NCBI RefSeq assembly: GCF_900177275.1
Contig: NZ_FXAG01000006.1
Span: 124,001 to 188,000, forward strand
Reading direction: 5' to 3'
DNA length: 64,000 nucleotides
Source of the DNA: Pseudogulbenkiania subflava DSM 22618
GTDB lineage: Bacteria; Pseudomonadota; Gammaproteobacteria; Burkholderiales; Chromobacteriaceae
This document shows, one piece after another, positions 56,315 through 64,000 of the stretch (position 1 is the first letter of the stretch; every line of letters begins with the position of its first letter). The position numbers and the translations under genes are program-made. A model generated the notes under the pieces. It was given only the letters and a program-made list of their open reading frames with translations, did no database searches and was not told the origin of the DNA.

Positions 56315-58081
56315 TTAGAAAGTACGCTCTTTCGGCGGGATGTAGTCCACCGACAACGGCTTGGTGTGCACCGGCTTGTAGCTCAGGCGACGTTCGTCAC
56401 CGTAGTACAGGGAATGCTTCATCCAGACCTCGTCGTCACGGTTCGGGAAATCGGCGTGGGCGTGGGCGCCACGGGACTCCTTGCGTGCGTCGGCGGCGAT
56501 CAGGGTCGCCACGGCGACTTCGATCAGGTTTTCCAGTTCCAGCGCTTCGACGCGGGCGGTGTTGAAGACCTTGGACTTGTCCTTGATCTGGGTGCGCTTC
56601 ACGCGCTCGGCCACCTGCTGGATTTCCGTCACGCCCTTGGACAGGTTGTCCGCGTTGCGGAACACCGCAGCACGGGCCTGGACGGTGCGCTGCATCGCGG
56701 TGCGCACGTCGGCCACTTCTTCGCCGTTGGTCTGACCGTCGAGACGGGCAATACGCGCCAGCGAGCGGTCGGCGGCGTCGGCCGGCAGATCCTTCCAGGT
56801 CGGCATCTCGTTCTTGATGTACTCGACCATGCTGTCACCGGCCGATTTGCCGAAGACCACCAGGTCGAGCAGCGAGTTGGTGCCCAGACGGTTGGCGCCA
56901 TGCACCGAGGCGCAGGCGCATTCGCCGGCGGCGAAGAAACCATTGACGCGCGATTCCGCGTTGTCGCCCTTCGGGATCACCACTTCGCCACGGTAGTTGG
57001 TCGGAATACCGCCCATCATGTAGTGGCAGGTCGGGATGACCGGGATCGGTTCCTTGATCGGGTCGACACCGGCGAACTTGATGGCGATCTCGCGGATACC
57101 CGGCAGACGCTGTTTGATGATGTCAGGACCGAGGTGATCCAGCTTGAGCAGCACGTAGTCCTTGTTCGGACCGCAGCCACGGCCTTCGAGCACTTCCTGC
57201 TCCATCGAGCGGGCGACGAAGTCACGCGGTGCCAGGTCTTTCAGGTTCGGCGCGTAGCGCTCCATGAAGCGTTCGCCGTTGGCGTTCAGCAGGATGCCGC
57301 CTTCGCCACGCACACCCTCGGTGATCAGCACACCGGCGCCGGCCACGCCGGTCGGGTGGAACTGCCAGAACTCCATGTCTTCCAGCGGAATGCCGGCACG
57401 CACGCACATACCCAGGCCGTCGCCGGTATTGATGAAGGCATTGGTCGACGCGGCGTAGATACGGCCGGCACCGCCGGTGGCGAACAGCACCGCCTTGGCG
57501 TGCAGGATGAACACTTCGCCGGTTTCCATTTCCAGCGCGGTCACGCCGACCACGTCGCCCTCGGCGTCGCGGATCAGGTCCAGCGCCATCCATTCGACGA
57601 AGAACTGGGTATTGGCGCGCACGTTACGCTGATACAGCGTGTGCAGCATGGCATGGCCGGTACGGTCGGCAGCGGCACAGGCGCGCTGTACCGGGGTCTG
57701 GCCGTTGTTTTGGGTATGGCCGCCAAACGGGCGCTGGTAAATCTTACCGTTTTCCAGACGGTCGAACGGCATGCCGAAGTGCTCGAGTTCGATCACGGCC
57801 TCGGGCGCCTTGCGGCACATGAATTCGATGGCATCCTGGTCACCCAGCCAGTCCGACCCCTTCACGGTGTCGTACATATGCCATTCCCAATGGTCTTCCT
57901 GTACGTTGCCCAGCGAAGCGGAGATGCCGCCCTGCGCTGCGACCGTGTGCGAACGGGTCGGGAATACTTTGGACAGCACGGCCGTTTTCAGGCCGGACTC
58001 GGACAATTGCAGGGCCGCACGCAGACCTGCGCCACCGCCGCCAACGATGACAGCATCAAACCGACGAACAGGTACGCCCAT
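56315..58081 (-). CDS. sdhA: Succinate dehydrogenase flavoprotein subunit
   Basis: A 588-residue FAD subunit that oxidises succinate to fumarate. FAD-binding VIVGGGGAGLRAALQLSESG; covalent-FAD histidine in TRSHTVAAQGGISASLGN; active-site region in HPTGVAGAGVLITEGVRGEG. The ATG at 58081 overlaps the sdhD stop (TAATG) and is chosen over one four codons upstream. Confidence 0.98.
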   Translation of the reverse strand: MGVPVRRFDAVIVGGGGAGLRAALQLSESGLKTAVLSKVFPTRSHTVAAQGGISASLGNVQEDHWEWHMYDTVKGSDWLGDQDAIEFMCRKAPEAVIELEHFGMPFDRLENGKIYQRPFGGHTQNNGQTPVQRACAAADRTGHAMLHTLYQRNVRANTQFFVEWMALDLIRDAEGDVVGVTALEMETGEVFILHAKAVLFATGGAGRIYAASTNAFINTGDGLGMCVRAGIPLEDMEFWQFHPTGVAGAGVLITEGVRGEGGILLNANGERFMERYAPNLKDLAPRDFVARSMEQEVLEGRGCGPNKDYVLLKLDHLGPDIIKQRLPGIREIAIKFAGVDPIKEPIPVIPTCHYMMGGIPTNYRGEVVIPKGDNAESRVNGFFAAGECACASVHGANRLGTNSLLDLVVFGKSAGDSMVEYIKNEMPTWKDLPADAADRSLARIARLDGQTNGEEVADVRTAMQRTVQARAAVFRNADNLSKGVTEIQQVAERVKRTQIKDKSKVFNTARVEALELENLIEVAVATLIAADARKESRGAHAHADFPNRDDEVWMKHSLYYGDERRLSYKPVHTKPLSVDYIPPKERTF

Positions 58082-58425
58082 TACAGCCCCCATACCACTT
58101 TAATCGAGTAAATAACACAGGACACCAGCCATACCAGCGTGAGCACGTGCAGCGTCAGACGCACGCCAACCGGCTTGATGTAGTCCATCCACAGGTCACG
58201 GATACCAACCCAGGCGTGCATAAACACGGCGAGCAGGGTGGTCTGGGTCAGCACCTGCACCCAGGTCTGGCCGAAGAATGCTTTCCAGCCTTCATAGCTG
58301 GACGGCATGGCCAACAGAAACAACACCAGCGCGAAAGTGTAGATCGCCATGATGACGGCGGTAACGCGCTGCAGAACCCAGTCGCGCAGACCGTAATGAG
58401 CGCCGACGACGATGCGGTTTACCAT
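58081..58425 (-). CDS. sdhD: Succinate dehydrogenase membrane subunit D
   Basis: A 114-residue membrane anchor with three helices. HAWVGIRDLWMDYIKPVG carries the quinone/haem side residues typical of the family. Overlaps sdhC by 7 bases and sdhA by 1. The first Met of MVNRIVVGAHYGLRDW is used as start. Confidence 0.93.
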   Translation of the reverse strand: MVNRIVVGAHYGLRDWVLQRVTAVIMAIYTFALVLFLLAMPSSYEGWKAFFGQTWVQVLTQTTLLAVFMHAWVGIRDLWMDYIKPVGVRLTLHVLTLVWLVSCVIYSIKVVWGL

Positions 58426-58793
58426 AGAACGACCCCCAGGATGACAGTCAAGGCAAGGCTGATAACGATCACGGACTTGGCGGTAGCACGAGCGGTTTGC
58501 AGCTCGAGGCCTTTGTGCACATCCAGGAACAGGAAGCGAATGCCAGCGCAGAAATGGTGCAGAAAGGCCCACAGCAGACCAACCAAAACCAGCTTCATCA
58601 GGGGGTGGGAGACCACAGCACGGTAGGCATCGAATGCTTCAGCCGAACTGAGGGTTCCGTGGAGGAGGTAAATCAAGAGAGGGAGAGAAAAGAACAGCGC
58701 GACACCGCTGATCCGGTGCAAGATCGAGACGATACCCGGGATGGGTAGCCTGATCTTGGCCAGATCCAAGTGCTTTGGTCGTTGCTTCTGCAT
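58419..58793 (-). CDS. sdhC: Succinate dehydrogenase cytochrome b556 subunit
   Basis: A 124-residue membrane anchor with three helices. SILHRISGVALFFSLPLLIY is the quinone-site signature, and HHFCAGIRFLFLDVHKG holds the haem b histidine. First gene of the sdhCDAB-sdhE operon; a palindrome lies in its upstream region. Confidence 0.96.
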   Translation of the reverse strand: MQKQRPKHLDLAKIRLPIPGIVSILHRISGVALFFSLPLLIYLLHGTLSSAEAFDAYRAVVSHPLMKLVLVGLLWAFLHHFCAGIRFLFLDVHKGLELQTARATAKSVIVISLALTVILGVVLW

Positions 58794-58815
58794 ATGGCTT
58801 CCTTGGATGCTTTTT

Positions 58816-58829
58816 TAACCAAGTGGTTA
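58816..58829. promoter_or_regulatory. Palindrome upstream of sdhC
   Basis: TAACCA-AG-TGGTTA, 23 bases before the sdhC ATG; a possible repressor site by symmetry and position. It does not match the palindrome at the GntR gene. The rest of 58830-58980 holds no gene. Confidence 0.45.
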
Positions 58830-58980
58830 TACCGTGGCTTCATGACTGAAGCCGCCCAGTGACGATCGCATTTTGTTTTGTAAAGCGCACGACCGTCGAT
58901 TCGACTCTCACGCTGCACCCACTGCGTCGACTTGCTTGCTGCAGGCGCAACATGAACCCGGAATTTTATCAAAAACCCTC

Positions 58981-58999
58981 ACCGGCTTGGCCGGTTTTT
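58981..58999. terminator. Hairpin downstream of the GntR gene
   Basis: ACCGGC, loop TTG, GCCGGT, with TTTT on the plus side and GGGTTTTT on the minus side after a short gap; it probably ends the GntR transcript before the sdh promoter. Confidence 0.6.
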
Positions 59000-59072
59000 A
59001 CAAAATCCTGTCGTTTTTACCTAATCAAGACATCCGCAGCCTGCCGCAAGAAATCCCTGCGGTACCGCTGAT

Positions 59073-59804
59073 CTAGGGCGTGACGACATAGGCGAATTGC
59101 TGCGTCAGGCAATAACGCTGACGCCACTCGACCGGCTCTCCGGTCATCGACACCGACAGTCGCAGCAGCGACAAGGCCGGCACCTCGATGCTGGTCACCT
59201 GCCCCAGCAGCGAGGCCTCTTCCCGGGGCAGGAGCTCGGCCCGGAACTGCTCCGACTTCACCATTACCCTGACCCCGTAGCGACGCTGCAGCGTGGCATA
59301 CACTCCGCCACCGAACTGCCGCAGCCATCGGGCGTCGAGCCCTTCGAACTTTTCGCACGACAGGTAGGCATCGTCGAGCGCGATCGGCTGCCCCTGATAG
59401 CGCCACAACTGCCTCAATCGCCATAGTGGTTCACTACGACGTAACCCGAGGGCCTCGGCCATCTCCACAGAAGCATTGGCACGCGAACAACTCAACAGCT
59501 CAACCAGAGGAGCGGCTCCGCCCACCCCCATTGCACCCGGGGAGCCGAGCAAGGCATCGCCCCAATCGCTGACGGACTCGGCGACGAATGTCCCCCTGCC
59601 TTGCTGACGATACAGAACCTCATCCTGGACCAGTTCGGTCAAGGCGCGGCGGATGGTGCCCTGGCTGACCGACAACTCTTCGGCCAAGTCCCATTCGCTG
59701 GGTAGCGCCTCGTCCACCTGCCACTCGCCGTCGTTGATTCGTTGCAGCAGGAGCGACTTGATTTGTTCATACAACGGCCGGCGGCGGAGCTGGTTGCGAT
59801 TCAT
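59073..59804 (-). CDS. GntR-family regulator (HutC/UTRA type)
   Basis: A 243-residue regulator: winged helix-turn-helix in 8-75 (PLYEQIKSLLLQRINDGEW, then ELSVSQGTIRRALTELVQDE) and a UTRA ligand domain (about 95-240). Its position between sdhCDAB and mdh, divergent from mdh with a perfect palindrome between, suggests control of TCA genes by a metabolite. The ligand is not known; UTRA domains usually bind small organic acids or sugars. Confidence 0.92.
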   Translation of the reverse strand: MNRNQLRRRPLYEQIKSLLLQRINDGEWQVDEALPSEWDLAEELSVSQGTIRRALTELVQDEVLYRQQGRGTFVAESVSDWGDALLGSPGAMGVGGAAPLVELLSCSRANASVEMAEALGLRRSEPLWRLRQLWRYQGQPIALDDAYLSCEKFEGLDARWLRQFGGGVYATLQRRYGVRVMVKSEQFRAELLPREEASLLGQVTSIEVPALSLLRLSVSMTGEPVEWRQRYCLTQQFAYVVTP

Positions 59805-59847
59805 GTTGTGTACTTTTTATCACCAAACAAATCAAGCGTAAATAGAA

Positions 59848-59861
59848 GTCTTATATAAGAC
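59848..59861. promoter_or_regulatory. Perfect 14-bp palindrome between the GntR gene and mdh
   Basis: GTCTTATATAAGAC, followed directly by ATAAGTC, a near copy of its right half. It lies 44 bases upstream of the GntR ATG and 147 bases upstream of the mdh ATG: the likely operator for autoregulation, and perhaps for mdh. Confidence 0.72.
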
Positions 59862-60007
59862 ATAAGTCATTATCGATGATATCAGAAAAAGTGATGGGGA
59901 ATCCACGGCCACAAGCGCCGGACCTCGTGGTAGACTTCTTGGTCGCAGCCATTTATTGCGCAGCAACATCCCCTCACATCTCACGTCGAATAAAGGAGTG
60001 CCTCCTG

Positions 60008-60985
60008 ATGAAAGCCCCTGTACGCGTTGCCGTGACCGGTGCAGCCGGCCAGATTGGTTATAGCCTGCTGTTCCGCATTGCCAGCGGTGAAATGCTCGGC
60101 AAAGACCAGCCCGTCATCCTGCAACTTCTGGACCTGCCGCAAGCCCAGACCGCCGTCAAAGGCGTGATGATGGAACTGGAAGACTGCGCCTTCCCGCTGC
60201 TGGCCGGCATGATCGCCACCGACGACCCGAACGTGGCTTTCAAGGACGCTCAAGTCGCCCTGCTGGTGGGTGCCCGCCCGCGTAGCAAAGGCATGGAGCG
60301 CAAAGACCTGCTGGAAGCCAACGGCGCCATCTTCACCGTTCAGGGCAAGGCACTGAACGACCACGCCGACCGCAACGTCAAAGTCCTGGTGGTAGGCAAC
60401 CCGGCCAACACCAACGCCTACATCGCCATGAACAGCGCTCCGGATCTCGATCCGAAAAACTTCACCGCCATGTTGCGCCTTGACCACAACCGCGCCCTGT
60501 CGCAACTCGCGGCCAAGACCGGCACCGCCGTGTCCGACATCGAGCACATGCTGGTCTGGGGCAACCACTCCCCGACCATGTACGCCGACTACCGCTTCGC
60601 CACCGTGAACGGCGAATCGCTCAAGGCCAAGATCAACGACGAAGCCTGGAACCGCGACGTGTTCCTGCCGACAGTGGGCAAGCGTGGCGCCGCCATCATC
60701 GAAGCACGCGGCCTGTCGTCGGCCGCCTCGGCTGCCAACGCCGCCATCGACCACATCCATGACTGGGTGCTGGGTACCAACGGCAAGTGGGTGACCATGG
60801 GCATCCCGTCCGACGGCTCCTACGGCATTCCGGAAGGCGTCATGTACGGCTTCCCGGTTGTGTGCGAAAATGGCAAATACACAATTGTTCAAGGCCTTGA
60901 GATCGACGAGTTCAGCCGCGAACGCATGAACCTGACCCTGGCCGAACTGGAAGAAGAGCGCGCGGGCGTTGCCCACCTGCTCTAA
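60008..60985 (+). CDS. mdh: Malate dehydrogenase
   Basis: A 325-residue NAD-dependent enzyme that interconverts malate and oxaloacetate. NAD fold [20 protein letters not shown]; substrate arginines in [26 protein letters not shown]; the catalytic His in [13 protein letters not shown]. The TGAAGQ type with this length is usual in Betaproteobacteria. Upstream in-frame codons are rejected because they are not part of the fold. A terminator follows. Confidence 0.97.
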   Translation: MKAPVRVAVTGAAGQIGYSLLFRIASGEMLGKDQPVILQLLDLPQAQTAVKGVMMELEDCAFPLLAGMIATDDPNVAFKDAQVALLVGARPRSKGMERKDLLEANGAIFTVQGKALNDHADRNVKVLVVGNPANTNAYIAMNSAPDLDPKNFTAMLRLDHNRALSQLAAKTGTAVSDIEHMLVWGNHSPTMYADYRFATVNGESLKAKINDEAWNRDVFLPTVGKRGAAIIEARGLSSAASAANAAIDHIHDWVLGTNGKWVTMGIPSDGSYGIPEGVMYGFPVVCENGKYTIVQGLEIDEFSRERMNLTLAELEEERAGVAHLL

Positions 60986-61009
60986 GCAGCATTTAGCCCG
61001 GTTCATGCA

Positions 61010-61035
61010 AAAGCGCACCGCGAGGTGCGCTTTTT
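61010..61035 (+). terminator. Rho-independent terminator of mdh
   Basis: AAAGCGCACC, loop GCGA, GGTGCGCTTT followed by TT. Confidence 0.93.
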
Positions 61036-61094
61036 GTCTTTGATCGGGCCGGCATTTTCTGTTTTTACGTAATAGCGAATTGGGAGTTGTTGAG

Positions 61095-62202
61095 ATGATC
61101 GAAGTCGAAGTTCTGAACCAGATCGACGCCAAGATTGCAGATCTGGCGAGCCGTGCCACCGCCATTCGGGGGTATCTTTGACTACGACGGCAAATGTGAC
61201 CGTCTGGAAGAAGTCGTCCGCCTGACCGAAGACCCCGACGTCTGGAACGACCCCAAGCGCGCCCAGGACCTGGGACGCGAGCGCAAGCAGCTGGAAGACG
61301 TGGTACTGGTCATCAACAGCATCAGCGGCACCGTCAACGACAGCCGCGACCTGTTCGACATGGCGCGCGAAGAAAACGACGCCGACACCATTCTCGCGGT
61401 GCAGGACGATCTGGCCGAGGCCGAGGCCAAGCTGGCCCAACTCGAATTCCGCCGCATGTTCCACGACCCGATGGACCCCAACAACTGCTTCCTGGACATC
61501 CAGGCCGGCGCCGGCGGCACCGAAGCGCAGGACTGGGCCGGGATGCTGCTGCGCATGTACACCCGCTACGCCGAGCGCAAGGGCTTCAAGGTCGAAATCC
61601 TGGAAGAATCCGAGGGCGAAGTGGCTGGCATCACCAGCGCCACGCTGAAGATCAGCGGCGAATACGCCTACGGCCTGCTGCGCACCGAAGTCGGCGTACA
61701 CCGCCTGGTACGCGTCTCGCCATTCGACTCCAACGCTCGCCGCCACACCTCGTTCTCCTCGGTGTTCGTCTACCCGGAAGTGGACGATTCGTTCGAGATC
61801 GAAATCAACCCAGCCGACCTGCGCGTGGACACCTACCGCGCCTCCGGCGCCGGCGGCCAGCACATCAACAAGACCGACTCGGCGGTGCGCATCACGCACA
61901 ACCCGACCGGCATCGTGGTGCAGTGCCAGAACGACCGCTCTCAGCACCGCAACCGCGACGAGGCGATGCAGATGCTGCGCGCCAAGCTCTACGAGCTGGA
62001 GCTGAAAAAGCGCAACGAAGCCAAGCAGGCACTGGAAGACACCAAGACCGACGTGGGTTGGGGCCACCAGATCCGCTCCTACGTCTTCGACCAGTCCCGC
62101 ATCAAGGACCTGCGCACCAGCTACGAGGTCGGCAACATCAAGTCCGTAATGGACGGCGACCTCGACGGCTTCATCGAAGAGAGCCTCAAGCAGGGCGTCT
62201 AA
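61095..62202 (+). CDS. prfB: Peptide chain release factor 2, with programmed +1 frameshift
   Basis: A 368-residue RF2 that ends translation at UGA and UAA. The reading is 61095-61178, then 61180-62202. Codons 1-28 end with CTT, the in-frame TGA at 61179-61181 is skipped by +1, and reading resumes with GAC. The shift site GGGGGTATCTTTGAC has the internal Shine-Dalgarno at the usual distance; scarcity of RF2 favours the shift, so the gene regulates itself. Domain marks: [18 protein letters not shown] (GGQ domain follows), tripeptide anticodon-type SPF in [15 protein letters not shown], and GGQ in [15 protein letters not shown]. Confidence 0.97.
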
Positions 62203-62269
62203 GCCCGCTTTGATGACGGGGTGGAGCCGCATCCTCCGCCCCAGATAAAAGATTGCTATTGGAGTCACT

Positions 62270-63772
<1,503 letters not shown>

Positions 63773-63851
63773 GCACGCCGATACGGCTGTAGGTTTGCAG
63801 AGCTGATGCAAATTTTCAGCAGATAGCTGAAAAATCCAGACGTCGAAAAGG

Positions 63852-63885
63852 AAGGCCCAGCCAGACATGGCGGGGCCTTTTTGTT
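63852..63885 (+). terminator. Rho-independent terminator of prfB-lysS
   Basis: AAGGCCC with GGGCCTT, interrupted by a short inner stem GCC/GGC, then TTTTTG. Confidence 0.88.
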
Positions 63886-63940
63886 TTTAAGTGCGCCACG
63901 GTTGGGTTTTTATCCGGCTACCCGGCGCCAATGAAGTAAA

Positions 63941-63966
63941 AAACCACGTTCGTAGAACGTGGTTTT
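63941..63966. terminator. Bidirectional terminator near the right edge
   Basis: AAACCACGTTC, loop GTA, perfect complement, with A-run before and TTTT after. It may serve a minus-strand gene lying outside the window. Confidence 0.8.
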
Positions 63967-63970
63967 GCCT

Positions 63971-63994
63971 TATGCCCCCCCAAAGGGGGGCATA
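63971..63994. repeat. Perfect hairpin at the right edge
   Basis: TATGCCCCCC, loop CAAA, GGGGGGCATA: a 10-bp perfect stem directly behind the terminator at 63941-63966. Nature unknown; the window ends six bases later. Confidence 0.6.
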
Positions 63995-64000
63995 CCTAGC

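Overview
The window looks like a chromosomal segment of a GC-rich betaproteobacterium of the order Neisseriales, most like the Chromobacteriaceae (inference from gene content and order: an sdhCDAB-sdhE-gltA-sucAB-lpd-sucCD block, ccoNOQP-ccoG-fixH, beta-type PepN, RF2 with the classical frameshift). No ribosomal RNA or CRISPR array is present; there is one tRNA gene.

Region 1 (1 to about 10.4 kb) is accessory DNA. It holds the start of a type I restriction gene (hsdR) coupled to a ribbon-helix-helix gene, an apparently intact IS256-family element with target duplication, a umuDC pair whose umuC is truncated and whose UmuD lacks both catalytic residues, a NinB-like gene, an SRAP/YedK-like gene, a secreted endonuclease I, two XRE regulators with visible palindromic operators, several orphan small genes and remnants of IS66 and IS3 elements. 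Its right edge cuts off the 3' two thirds of an aminotransferase gene; an intact paralogue of that gene lies just inside the region. A tRNA-Ser(CGA) with a consensus promoter follows, then a LysR gene and a strip of IS5/IS3 debris up to 13 kb.

Region 2 (13 to 64 kb) is core chromosome. It runs galE, an EAL/HDOD protein, aroC, a 2OG-Fe(II) oxygenase, rlmF, pepN and an M61 protease; then the cbb3 oxidase operon behind a near-ideal class II FNR promoter, with ccoG, fixH and a lipoprotein gene; a membrane diguanylate cyclase; tryptophanase with a recognisable but easily missed tnaC leader peptide; a four-gene overlapping operon (GT39, GT2, GtrA, YdjC) that resembles lipid A amino-sugar modification loci; a pseudouridine synthase, a thioesterase, an ABC exporter, an OmpA lipoprotein, two LysR genes and a TauE exporter.

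From 45.7 to 61 kb almost the whole TCA cycle is collected: sucD, sucC, lpd, sucB, sucA, gltA, sdhE, sdhB, sdhA, sdhD, sdhC on the minus strand, then a GntR regulator divergent from mdh with a perfect palindrome between them. Several intercistronic gaps contain perfect hairpins. prfB (programmed +1 frameshift) and lysS close the window.

The observations that deserve most attention are: (a) the 10-mer GTTGGCCGAA, found 11 times between 16 and 54 kb, in coding and non-coding DNA and once as an inverted pair behind gltA, but not seen in the accessory 13 kb, which is how a DNA uptake signal behaves; (b) a roughly 350-nt strongly structured, gene-free transcript candidate on the minus strand at 41.8-42.2 kb with promoter and terminator; (c) the tnaC leader; (d) the lipid A amino-sugar operon; (e) the UmuD without its Ser/Lys dyad.
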